Below the pieces are notes generated by a model. It saw only the letters and a program-made list of their open reading frames with translations, had not been told where the DNA came from and did no database searches. From Nocardia sp. NBC_01503 (lineage in GTDB: Bacteria; Actinomycetota; Actinomycetes; Mycobacteriales; Mycobacteriaceae), in NCBI RefSeq assembly GCF_036327755.1, contig NZ_CP109596.1, forward strand, positions 3,596,001 through 3,660,000: DNA of 64,000 bases, written 5' to 3'. Within the stretch, counting starts at the first letter, position 1. Every line of letters begins with the position of its first letter. Shown here one piece after another: positions 37,497 through 45,402 of the stretch. Made by a program: the position numbers and the translations under genes.

Positions 37497-38963
37497 ATGT
37501 CAGAAGTAGCCCAGCATGCGAAACCGGTCTCCGAACGGACCTTGTTCGGACATCCCATCGGTCTCGCGAATCTTTTCGGCGTCGAGTTGTGGGAACGTTT
37601 CTCGTTCTACGGCATGCTCACGATCCTGGGCTACTACCTCTACTACACCGCCTCCGAGGGCGGTCTGGGACTGGAGAAGTCCACCGCGACCGGCATTGTC
37701 GGCGCGTACGGCGGTCTGGTGTACCTCTCCACCGTGCTCGGCGGCTGGATCGCGGACCGGGTGCTGGGTATGGAGCGCACCGTCTTCTACGGTGGCGTGG
37801 TCGTCATGGCGGGCCATATCGCGCTGGCCGTGATTCCCGGGCTGCCCGGTGTGGGTGTGGGTCTGGTGCTCGTCGCGCTGGGCTCGGGCGCGCTCAAGGC
37901 CAATGCGTCCTCGCTGCTGGGCACGCTCTACTCGAAGGGTGATGCTCGCGCGGACGGCGGCTTCACGCTGTTCTATCTGGGCATCAATCTCGGCGCGTTC
38001 GCGGGTCCGCTGATCACCGGTCTGCTGCAGGATCATGTCGGCTTCCATTACGGCTTCGGCGCGGCCGCCATCGGTATGGCTTTGGGCCTGACCCAGTACG
38101 TGGTATTCCGCCGCAATCTCGGCGGGCACGGCCGCGAGGTGCCGAATCCGCTGCCGCGCACCGCGATTCCCAAGACCGTGGCGTTCGTCGGCGCTTTCGC
38201 GGTGCTGGTCGCGGTGGCGGCGCTGACCGGTCTGCTCACCCTGTCGAATCTGCCCGACGTCACCACCGGCGTCATCGCGGTGGCCTCGATCGCCTACTTC
38301 TACATCATGCTCACCAGCCCGAAAGTCGATGCCGTCGAACGCGTTCGGGTGCGCGCCTTCATTCCGCTGTTCATCGCCAACGCGGTGTTCTGGTCGCTGT
38401 TCCAGCAGATCTTCACCGTGCTCGCGGTCTACTCCGATGAGCGCATCAACTGGGATGTCTTCGGCTGGACCGCGCCCTCTAACTGGATCGGTTCGATGGA
38501 GCCGGTGTGGATCATCGCGCTCTCCCCGCTCTTCGCGATCATGTGGACGCGCCTGGGCAATCGCGCCCCGAGCACCCCGCGCAAGTTCGCGCTCGGCGTG
38601 CTCGGCATGGGTGCGGCCTTCATGCTCTTCGCGCTCTTCTCCGGCACCGAGGGCAAGACGGTCCCGATCCTGTTCGTCTTCGCGGTACTGGGCGGCTTCG
38701 CCATCTCCGAGTTGCTGCTCTCGCCGATCGGCCTGGCGGTCACCACCAAGCTGGCCCCCAACGCCTTCCGCGCCCAGATGATGGCCCTGTACTTCTTCTC
38801 GGTCGGCATCGGCACCTCCATGTCCGGCGTGCTGTCCAAGTTCTACGACCCCTCCCACGAACTCGCCTACTTCGGTATCACCGGCCTGGTCACCATCGCG
38901 GTGGGCGCCGTGGTCTGGGCCATCGCCCCCTGGGTGAGCCGTCATATGGAGGGCGTGCACTGA
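37497..38963 (+). CDS. POT family proton-coupled peptide transporter
   Basis: The 488-residue MFS protein has the POT motif ELWERFSFYGMLTILGYYLY (ExxERFxYYG type) in helix 1, LGGWIADRVLGMERTVFYGG between helices 2 and 3, and FYLGINLGAFAGPLITG. It imports di- and tripeptides with H+ and is close to DtpT. ATG at 37497 follows GGGAAGGTC. A strong terminator follows the gene. Confidence 0.93.
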   Translation: MSEVAQHAKPVSERTLFGHPIGLANLFGVELWERFSFYGMLTILGYYLYYTASEGGLGLEKSTATGIVGAYGGLVYLSTVLGGWIADRVLGMERTVFYGGVVVMAGHIALAVIPGLPGVGVGLVLVALGSGALKANASSLLGTLYSKGDARADGGFTLFYLGINLGAFAGPLITGLLQDHVGFHYGFGAAAIGMALGLTQYVVFRRNLGGHGREVPNPLPRTAIPKTVAFVGAFAVLVAVAALTGLLTLSNLPDVTTGVIAVASIAYFYIMLTSPKVDAVERVRVRAFIPLFIANAVFWSLFQQIFTVLAVYSDERINWDVFGWTAPSNWIGSMEPVWIIALSPLFAIMWTRLGNRAPSTPRKFALGVLGMGAAFMLFALFSGTEGKTVPILFVFAVLGGFAISELLLSPIGLAVTTKLAPNAFRAQMMALYFFSVGIGTSMSGVLSKFYDPSHELAYFGITGLVTIAVGAVVWAIAPWVSRHMEGVH

Positions 38964-38980
38964 CCCCCTGATCGGCAAAC

Positions 38981-39010
38981 GCGGCCCGTCTCCGGTGGGG
39001 GACGGGCCGC
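38981..39010 (+). terminator. intrinsic terminator after the peptide transporter gene
   Basis: Arms GCGGCCCGTC and GACGGGCCGC enclose TCCGGTGGGG and are followed by TTTCG. Confidence 0.85.
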
Positions 39011-39150
39011 TTTCGAATTCTGCTGGGGGAGCGGTTAACTCAGCTCGCGAAAGAATCCCCACATCCACATTCCCCGCAATGGCGTTCGCGGCCAGCTCAT
39101 CCGCCGCCCGCACATGATTTCAATCGATAATCCAAGTCGAAATCCGCTGC

Positions 39151-40182
39151 TCAGCGACGCCCGCCTGCCATCCCCGAGAAATTCACCCTCGGGTTGATTA
39201 CGGCACGACCGTACGGCTCGGTAGTCTGACCCAACGCCCCCGTAGCCCAATTGGCAGAGGCAGCGGACTTAAAATCCGCACAGTGTGGGTTCGAACCCCA
39301 CCGGGGGCACAACCGACAGAGCTCCCCTTGATTAGTTGCGCTCGGCACCACCCCGGCCACAAGGTCATCGATCTGCGCTGCGGAGTTGCACGAGTTCAGC
39401 AACACCAGCAGCGGCGGAGTGTCGGTCGCCTGGATCGCACGGGCGAACGCACCAGCGGAGACATCCATGCCCGAATTGGGATCGTCAGTGTCCTGTTCGA
39501 ACACAAGAAAATCGTCATCGCTATGACCGGAGAAGTGAACCACATGAGGACGGAACTTGGTGATCCCGTCGAGCAGGTCCGCTGGAGTTGCCGCTGGACG
39601 AACATCGAACTCGATCTGATAGCGATTAAGAGCTGACTCGACGGCCGCACGGATCCGCTTCTGCTCGCGGCCCACTCGGAGATCGCCCTCTCCCGCGGCC
39701 CCGAGGATCAACACTCGCAGCTTCTCGGGCTGGGGTGCCGGCAGCTGGCGAAGCACATGCTCAACCGCGGATTCAGTAGTCGCCACCCGGGACTCGAGCT
39801 CCGCCCGCTGGCCGGCGGCGAGACGCTGAGCCCGCTGCTCCTCTCGTTTGCGCTTGACCTCGGCGGCGTCGGCTTCGGACTTCTCCGCCTTGGCGAGCTT
39901 CCCCTGGAGCTCGGCCTCGCTCTTGGCATAGCCGCTGGCCCTCAGCTGCCACCGGCCAGCTTCCTTCCCAGCGGTTTCGGTCTCTTTGTCCTTGCGCTCA
40001 GCCTCGCGGAGTTTGGATTTCACGGTCGACTCGCTCTTGGTCTTCGAGGCTGCCAGTCGCGCCGCTGCGGCTTCTGCGCGCTTCTTCGACTCCTTGGTCC
40101 GGAACTCACCGGCCTTCTTCTCGGCGTCGACGCGCTGCTTGCGCTTGTTCGTCAGCTGGCTTCGATACTGGTTCGCGCTCAA
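39151..40182 (-). CDS. coiled-coil CHAT-domain protease-like protein, 3' end replaced at tRNA-Leu
   Basis: The 343-residue frame has a long Lys/Glu/Ala-rich coiled coil (about 1-130) followed by a CHAT (caspase-like) domain with the His in VVHFSGHSDDD (His216/His220) and Cys265 in LVLLNSCNSAAQ. Such proteins act in bacterial conflict and abortive-infection systems. Similarity ends after DDLVAGVVP (about residue 280, near 39342), where full-length relatives as I remember them continue with FAIGM-type sequence. Here the frame runs into unrelated sequence and antisense through the tRNA to a stop at 39151. TTG at 40182 is chosen because AGGAG lies about 8 bases upstream. It is probably a truncated remnant; activity is doubtful. 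No partner gene is adjacent. Confidence 0.7.
   Translation of the reverse strand: MSANQYRSQLTNKRKQRVDAEKKAGEFRTKESKKRAEAAAARLAASKTKSESTVKSKLREAERKDKETETAGKEAGRWQLRASGYAKSEAELQGKLAKAEKSEADAAEVKRKREEQRAQRLAAGQRAELESRVATTESAVEHVLRQLPAPQPEKLRVLILGAAGEGDLRVGREQKRIRAAVESALNRYQIEFDVRPAATPADLLDGITKFRPHVVHFSGHSDDDFLVFEQDTDDPNSGMDVSAGAFARAIQATDTPPLLVLLNSCNSAAQIDDLVAGVVPSATNQGELCRLCPRWGSNPHCADFKSAASANWATGALGQTTEPYGRAVINPRVNFSGMAGGRR
39236..39309 (+). tRNA. tRNA-Leu (anticodon UAA), short variable loop
   Basis: The 74 bases fold well: acceptor GCCCCCG/CGGGGGC, anticodon stem GCGGA/TCCGC with loop CTTAAAA (anticodon TAA), variable loop of only 5 bases (ACAGT), T-arm GTGGG/CCCAC. Leu tRNAs normally have a long variable arm, so the identity rests on the anticodon. 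The 3' end abuts a truncated gene, as expected of an integration target. Confidence 0.85.
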
Positions 40183-40725
40183 CGAATGGCTCCTCGCACC
40201 AAGGTGTCTTGCCCGGCAACCTCCGAGCGACGCCATCGTACGTCGGGGCACTGACACGTATTCGCCCTTGCAAGAGAGTCCTGGTTCTGGGTTTGCTCGC
40301 CGTGTCAGGACGGGAAGCCTTCTACTAGCGAATAATTCGCAACGATCACGTCGATTACATGTCCACGTCGATGACTCCCACGTCGGAGTCTTCGAATGCT
40401 CGGGGCAGGTCAAAACTCGACGAATGCGCTCAACTCGGCATACAGGACGTCCGCTGAGCGGTAGATGCTCACACAGCCATCGTCGTTAGAGGTGCGATTC
40501 TGATGTCCAGGTGACTTGCGGCGGCATGTGTTACCAGCGAATTGGACGGTCTCGCAACACAACCAGGCCGCCTGAACCCGCAAGCAGTTGCGGACGCTCC
40601 GGACACACCAACGCCCCGAGATCATCTCGGGGCGTTGACCTTCCAGCCGGACGATCCACCATTGCGAACCGACCCGTAAGCGGCATATCCGGACACTCGG
40701 GGAGGCCAGGCCATAGGCTCCCTCA
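40183..40725. other. 543-base intergenic region upstream of the CHAT gene
   Basis: The part from 40310 to 40400 is AT-richer than the surroundings. A minus-strand frame ending at 40410 gives a short stretch (NRTSNDDGCVSIYRSADVLY) that looks protein-like and may be the tail of a lost gene, but no start or family can be supported. A strong hairpin lies at 40610. Confidence 0.4.
40610..40636. terminator. hairpin terminator
   Basis: AACGCCCCGAGAT and ATCTCGGGGCGTT form a perfect 13-base stem around a single C, with A and T ends suited to either direction. Confidence 0.75.
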
Positions 40726-41127
40726 GTGCATCTAGAGCTGATTGCGATCATCGTCGAGGAGTACGACTCGGCCATCGAATTCTTCGTTGAGACACTCGGT
40801 TTCGATCTCATCGAAGACTCGCCGTCACTCACCAACGACGGACGTCCCAAACGGTGGGTTGTCGTTCGCCCACCCGGCACGGCAACGGGAATTCTGCTCG
40901 CACAAGCAGACGGAGAAAAGCAACGCCTCGTTATCGGTGACCAGTTCGCTGGCCGGGTCGGCTTCTTTCTACGAGTTACCGACTTCGTGGCGGCCTACCG
41001 GCGGATGGCCGAAGCCGGGGTGAAGTTCGTAACCGAGCCTCGCACCGAGCCCTACGGCCAGGTCGCCGTATTCAACGACATCGCGGGAAATCGATGGGAC
41101 CTACTCGGTCCGCATGAATCCGCATAA
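40726..41127 (+). CDS. VOC family (glyoxalase/bleomycin-resistance fold) protein
   Basis: The 133-residue product has one or two beta-alpha-beta-beta-beta units: AIIVEEYDSAIEFFVETLGF, then WVVVRPPGTATGILLAQADG, and the C-terminal YGQVAVFNDIAGNRWDLLGP with the metal-binding Glu replaced by Asp (NRWDLL). It may be a dioxygenase, isomerase or resistance protein; none can be preferred. GTG at 40726 has only a weak ribosome site. Confidence 0.85.
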   Translation: MHLELIAIIVEEYDSAIEFFVETLGFDLIEDSPSLTNDGRPKRWVVVRPPGTATGILLAQADGEKQRLVIGDQFAGRVGFFLRVTDFVAAYRRMAEAGVKFVTEPRTEPYGQVAVFNDIAGNRWDLLGPHESA

Positions 41128-41224
41128 CTGTGACTGCCCCGCCTCCGGTCTCCCCGCTGGCCGGTTCTATGACCGCCTGAGCCCGCAGGCAGATCAGGAT
41201 GTTCGTGGCGCAAGTCCTTCGGGC

Positions 41225-41626
41225 CTATGGGCAGTCGAGGAGTTGCATGGGTGGATTTTCCATCACTGCTGCGACGCCATCGCGATTGACAAGCCGTTCC
41301 CATTCGGCTCCGGTCACGACAGCGGCGACCAGCGTTCCGTTGACGACATCTGTGCAGTTCGCGACGATGTTCCAGTCATCGCCTACCGGCCTTGCGGGTT
41401 GCTCGTCTGTCAGTTTGAGCTGCGCGGCAACGTCGCGCCCGTCGATCACGATCTTGTCCGACGTTCGCACTGAAAGTACGGTTCGGCCAACAAAGCTCTT
41501 TCCGACAGCTTGACGCACGTCCGCCGGCTGGCCACCTACCTCGTGGGAATCGCTGGCGCATGCGGTCACACTGAGCGCCAAGGCGATTCCGGTCGCTACC
41601 GCAACGGCTAGAGGACTCCTCTTCAT
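41225..41626 (-). CDS. putative lipoprotein
   Basis: The 133-residue product starts MKRSPLAVAVATGIALALSV followed by TACAS: a signal peptide with a lipobox-like VTAC (Cys about 23). The mature part (GRTVLSVRTSDKIVIDGRDV, WNIVANCTDVVNGTLVAAVV) has paired Cys and a PASTA-like or DUF4333-like feel but no family I can name. ATG at 41626 follows GGAAGGCG. Confidence 0.72.
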   Translation of the reverse strand: MKRSPLAVAVATGIALALSVTACASDSHEVGGQPADVRQAVGKSFVGRTVLSVRTSDKIVIDGRDVAAQLKLTDEQPARPVGDDWNIVANCTDVVNGTLVAAVVTGAEWERLVNRDGVAAVMENPPMQLLDCP

Positions 41627-41756
41627 ATCAACGCCTTCCGGTCCAATGTTTCAGAGCCCAAGCTGATATGTGTTCCCACTGCGGCTGCAAACGGTAGGTC
41701 GGAATCCCTGCTGCCGCGATACGTAGGCGCGCCGCCTCTCAGGTGCTGGAATCGCG

Positions 41757-41808
41757 CACTACACAGGCGCATACCGCTCTGATCAGCGCGGTATGCGCCT
41801 GTGTAGTG
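41757..41808. repeat. perfect 21-base inverted repeat in a divergent intergenic region
   Basis: CACTACACAGGCGCATACCGC and its complement GCGGTATGCGCCTGTGTAGTG flank 10 bases (TCTGATCAGC region). A smaller palindrome AGTGGCTCCACT follows at 41810. Both neighbouring genes point away, so it is not a terminator for either. It could be an operator, a mobile-element end or an unseen transcript's hairpin. Confidence 0.75.
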
Positions 41809-41934
41809 AAGTGGCTCCACTGTGATGGCCGCTATGCAACTTCGGTTCGCCGTTTTAGTGAAGCGAGGTGGTCGGTCTCAGGTCGACAACCAGCCGCGAT
41901 GGTGGTTCTGTAGGGTGGCTGTTCGTTGGCGGGG

Positions 41935-43164
41935 ATGAACTCGGGGGTTGTGTTGGCGCGCAAGGATCTACGACGGATTGCGATCATTGTCGCGGCGGTG
42001 TGGATGACCTCCACCGGCGCCGTCGCGGCGCATGCTGCGCCAGCACCGGCATCAGCCGATACTGCGGTCGTGTCCCTGCCCGCCCCTACCGGCGAGAACC
42101 CAGTCGGTATGACCGAACTTCACCTCACAGATCCGGATCGAAACGACCCGTGGGACGACGGTCCTCGGGAACTGCTGGTTCAGATCTGGTATCCAGCTCA
42201 GGACGCGGGCGCTGCCGCCTCTGCAGCGTGGATGCCCGCGGGCGGGCGGGAGGAGCAAGCCGCTTACCTCACCGAACTCGGTGTACGCCCAGACAGTTGG
42301 ACTCTCGGTTCCAGCCACAGCTACGTGAACCGGCCGGCGCGCGAAGGAGATAGCCGGTTCCCGGTGTTGCTGAACTCCCCAGGCATGGGTGACACAACCG
42401 GATGGAGTACCGCTCAAGCCGAGGATCTCGCCAGCCACGGCTATGTTGTGGTCGCGATCAACCACACGCACGAGGCCTTCTCGGTCCACTTCCCGGACGG
42501 ACAGGTCGAACGCACGGTTGTCCCGCTCGATTCGCCGCAAGAGGTGTTGCGGGATGTACTGCTGCCCACCCGAGTGGCCGATACGCGCTTCGTGCTCGAC
42601 GAACTCTCAGCGGCCACCACCGGGCAGGGATCACAGACCGCTGGGAGACTGCCCGCAGGATTGGCGGGGAGTCTGGACATGGCGAAGGTGGGGATGTTCG
42701 GACACTCGCTCGGCGGCTCGACTACCGTCCAAGCCTTGCACGATGAGCCCAGGATCCGTGTCGGCGTCAATCTGGACGGGCCGATCCTGGGATCGGTTGC
42801 TACCGAGGGGACCGACAAGCCACTGCTCATGCTTGCCGGTGGTGCCTCGCCGTGGTACGGCAAACCCGGCTGGGAACCGTACTGGCCCAGCAACACCGGT
42901 ATGAAGCTGCCCCTGCGAGTATCGGGCACAGAGCACATGTCATTCTGCGACCAGCAGACGATCCTGCCGCAACTGGCTGCTGCCGGACTGCTTCCGGCTG
43001 ACACCAATACCAAAGCGGTCGGCAGGATCGACCCCCAGCGCTCGGTCGAACTGCAACGAATCTACTTGCGTACCTTCTTCGACTCTGCGTTCAATCGGAA
43101 CGGCACCGGTGTCATCGAGGCGATCACCACCCTGGCCCAACCCGAAATCTTGCTTCCCTGGTAG
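41935..43164 (+). CDS. secreted alpha/beta hydrolase (PAF-acetylhydrolase/lipase-like)
   Basis: The 409-residue product has an N-terminal signal sequence (IAIIVAAVWMTSTGAVAAHA, cleavage near AHA-AP), then RELLVQIWYPAQDAGAAASA and FPVLLNSPGMGDTTGW with the oxyanion region, nucleophile Ser in MFGHSLGGSTTVQAL, Asp in VGVNLDGPILGS and His in SGTEHMSFCD. This arrangement is that of platelet-activating-factor acetylhydrolase-like lipases. ATG at 41935 is taken; TTG at 41926 is possible. The substrate is probably an ester or lipid outside the cell. Confidence 0.85.
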   Translation: MNSGVVLARKDLRRIAIIVAAVWMTSTGAVAAHAAPAPASADTAVVSLPAPTGENPVGMTELHLTDPDRNDPWDDGPRELLVQIWYPAQDAGAAASAAWMPAGGREEQAAYLTELGVRPDSWTLGSSHSYVNRPAREGDSRFPVLLNSPGMGDTTGWSTAQAEDLASHGYVVVAINHTHEAFSVHFPDGQVERTVVPLDSPQEVLRDVLLPTRVADTRFVLDELSAATTGQGSQTAGRLPAGLAGSLDMAKVGMFGHSLGGSTTVQALHDEPRIRVGVNLDGPILGSVATEGTDKPLLMLAGGASPWYGKPGWEPYWPSNTGMKLPLRVSGTEHMSFCDQQTILPQLAAAGLLPADTNTKAVGRIDPQRSVELQRIYLRTFFDSAFNRNGTGVIEAITTLAQPEILLPW

Positions 43165-43454
43165 CGCGAAATCAGCTCCTGACCCCCTCCCACGCATGCA
43201 GGCCGACCATGCATCCGGAACTCGCCATGAGCGCGCATTGTTGGCTGCCCGTGATGGCTCGGCCCGTAGATCTTCGGGCGTGGCGCGTGGGCGGTTCGAA
43301 TAGCGCGCTCAGCGGTAGATCAGTGCGTTCCGTCGAACTGCGCGTCGACTCTGCGTCGGTGGAACCAGCGTCGACGACGCGCAGTCCGCCGCCGCACGGG
43401 AAGCCGGGTTGAGTGACGAGGAGATCGTCGAGGTCGTCGCCAATGCATGCGCGG

Positions 43455-44213
43455 CTACTCGAGTCGCTCCGCGATACGCGCCCATGAATCTCGAACCGTG
43501 GCCAGCGCGTTCTCGGCGCTGATCGTCAACCGTGTCTGCCCGGCCAATTGTGTATTCCAGTCGTCGTCATCGGGCGCATGATCGAACAATTGCGGGGTGG
43601 GAAGCCGGTTGGTCGGACCGTGCTTGCGATACAACGCTCCTGCGGCGTCGTCGATCGCGCCCATGCCGTTCAGCGCCCAAAGATCCCAAAGGTCGCGTGG
43701 TGCGCGTCGGTCGTGCCACGTCGCGGTCTTCCCTGCCGCAAAGGCCGGCAATGTAGGCACGAACAACTCGGCCGGTGGCGCGTCGCTGTATCGCTGTTCG
43801 AGACTGCGGAGTTCGGTTGGCCACACCGTTCGGCCCTGGGCCGACAGCAACTGGATCTTGACAGACGCACCGGATGCGGAGCGAAGATTAGCGGCCTCGG
43901 TGTCCGGGACCTCGCTCAGCGGCGGTGCCCATTCCAGCCGACCATATGTCCGCGCGGCCGATCGCGGCAGAGCGGCGTCGAGTTCGGCCGCCAGTACCGT
44001 CCTGTTGTCCAGTGCAACCAGATCGATGTCTTCGCTGAGCCTGCCGTTCACCAGATGCGTACGGGCAAGAGCGGTTCCGCCGATGAAGTGCAGCCGGTCG
44101 CCGAACCCTCGGCTGAGTGCCGCCAGCAGATGGGAGATCAGGTGGTCGCGCTCGACCTGCTCCGGGGCGACGCCGAATTGAATTGCGACACTGTCACGTT
44201 CGTCAATGCTCAT
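43455..44213 (-). CDS. abiEii: AbiEii-type nucleotidyltransferase toxin (type IV TA)
   Basis: The 252-residue protein has HFIGGTALARTHLVNGRLSE followed by DIDLVALDN: the GG(x)-hDhD nucleotidyltransferase signature of AbiEii/AbiGii toxins (PF08843), which modify tRNA acceptor ends and cause growth arrest or abort phage infection. FAAGKTATWHDRRAPRDLWD is the conserved K/D region. ATG at 44213 (MSIDERD) overlaps the antitoxin stop by 11 bases; GTG at 44234 is an alternative. Confidence 0.88.
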   Translation of the reverse strand: MSIDERDSVAIQFGVAPEQVERDHLISHLLAALSRGFGDRLHFIGGTALARTHLVNGRLSEDIDLVALDNRTVLAAELDAALPRSAARTYGRLEWAPPLSEVPDTEAANLRSASGASVKIQLLSAQGRTVWPTELRSLEQRYSDAPPAELFVPTLPAFAAGKTATWHDRRAPRDLWDLWALNGMGAIDDAAGALYRKHGPTNRLPTPQLFDHAPDDDDWNTQLAGQTRLTISAENALATVRDSWARIAERLE

Positions 44214-44859
44214 GGCTCGCCCAGCCTTTCGCACGTCGAAGCGCCGCGCCCAAACGCTGATCCGCAGCGAGCTGCGTAAGTCTCGACGAATCGCTACGTT
44301 GGTACAGCGTCCTGATCGCTGAACGAACCTCCGCTTCGGCGTTGCCCAGCTCTGGGCGCCGGGCTAGATCGAGCAGGGTCTGTTCCGGAGTAGTGACAAG
44401 TGTCGGGCCCAGTGGCGTTTCGACGCGCTCGGCATCGAGTGCGTCGGTATCACGACGGACGAACCGAACCTGCGCCGCGCGGTCGGTCAGCGCGATCGGC
44501 CGGTGCTGGCTCGGAACCGCAACCACCGCGGTCGCCAGTGCGCGAGGTACGGCTCCCAGCATGCGTGCCGCACTGATGCCCATGACAATGGCCTGATCCG
44601 CACCATAAATCGAAGACGCAATTCCCGCAGCGGCCGCCTCGAGGACGGGGAGCCAGGTCCGGCCGATGTAGTCCGGCGGGATGATGATGTAGTAGCCGTG
44701 CGCAACACGGTGCAGCACGCCCCGATCGACGAGCCGCGCGACCTCGGACGGCGGTTGAGCGTAGACATCAGCGAGGTCCTGCGGCCGCACGGTTCGAAGC
44801 GGTGCCCGCCAGAGTTCACTGGGCAGCAAGGTACTGCGACGCTCAGCCACTAGCACCAC
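44203..44859 (-). CDS. abiEi: AbiEi-type antitoxin (type IV TA)
   Basis: The 218-residue protein begins with a winged-helix region (TVRPQDLADVYAQPPSEVAR, LVDRGVLHRVAHGYYIIIPP) and continues with the AbiEi C-terminal domain (AAGIASSIYGADQAIVMGIS, TLVTTPEQTLLDLARRPELG). AbiEi represses its own operon by binding inverted repeats and neutralises AbiEii. The order antitoxin-toxin and the overlap are typical. A matching operator lies just upstream. The start may be at MVLVAE or at GTG a few codons later. Confidence 0.88.
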   Translation of the reverse strand: MVLVAERRSTLLPSELWRAPLRTVRPQDLADVYAQPPSEVARLVDRGVLHRVAHGYYIIIPPDYIGRTWLPVLEAAAAGIASSIYGADQAIVMGISAARMLGAVPRALATAVVAVPSQHRPIALTDRAAQVRFVRRDTDALDAERVETPLGPTLVTTPEQTLLDLARRPELGNAEAEVRSAIRTLYQRSDSSRLTQLAADQRLGAALRRAKGWASHEH

Positions 44860-44869
44860 TCTCTCGGGG

Positions 44870-44910
44870 AGTATGCATTTTATTGGCTATTAGCCAACGA
44901 AATGCATACT
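44870..44910. promoter_or_regulatory. AbiEi operator: nested inverted repeats
   Basis: Outer arms AGTATGCATTT and AAATGCATACT and an inner TTGGCT-ATT-AGCCAA palindrome are centred together. The region is AT-rich against its surroundings and ends 11 bases before the abiEi start, as expected for an autorepressed promoter. Confidence 0.8.
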
Positions 44911-45366
44911 ACCGGAGCACTGGCTGCGAATCGAGCCGATCGGCTATCCACGGATACGGGGATCATCGCACTGCGAAGTCGCGGCTTCCTCGACTAAGGG
45001 GCCACAGCCACTTGCTGATTGGCGTGTCGATGCCCTGACAGCCAGCGAGGCCTTCGCCGCGCGGAGGGGATCGGGCCGTCCGCTGTTCCTCAACTGCCGG
45101 ACCGGCGACGGATACGCCGCACTACTGCGATATCTGCGGAAATCCGCAGCTCACCACGGGGCCGGGTGGTTGTCGATGCTGTCCGTGCCACCCCGGGGGC
45201 ACCGACGGCTCCGGTAAACGTCCAGGTCGGATTCGAATTCGGCGCGCCGAGACCCGGCGCGGATTCAGTACGCCCACAACAATTCGCGCTGCGTGGCAAC
45301 GGGTCTCGTGCTGCGGCGGCTCGCCACCGGCGCCTCGAGCTGTGCTGGCTGGCCCACGACCTCCCG
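44911..45366. other. intergenic region of about 460 bases with possible gene remnant
   Basis: A plus-strand frame around 45010-45180 reads ADWRVDALTASEAFAARRGS and then GRPLFLNCRTGDGYAALLRY before a stop, which looks protein-like but has no start or recognisable family. The long frame joined to the MFS gene (from 45019) does not look coding. No RNA gene was recognised. Confidence 0.35.
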
Positions 45367-45402
45367 CCTTTGTGTGCGCACTTGTGCACGTATTATCGGG
45401 GG
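45367..45402 (+). promoter_or_regulatory. promoter of the MFS gene, probably leaderless, with palindromic GTGCGCAC/GTGCAC
   Basis: TATTAT at 45391-45396 is a good -10 and ends 6 bases before the GTG start, so transcription would begin at or beside the start codon. Between it and a weak -35 (TTGTGT) lie GTGCGCAC and GTGCAC, which could be an operator. Confidence 0.5.

Noticed and set aside
37500..39113. 537-residue minus-strand open frame over the POT transporter gene
   Set aside because: Antisense of a clear membrane protein gene.
45019..45402. N-terminal extension of the MFS protein
   Set aside because: No similarity to MFS N-termini and no ribosome site; GTG at 45403 fits the promoter and the family.
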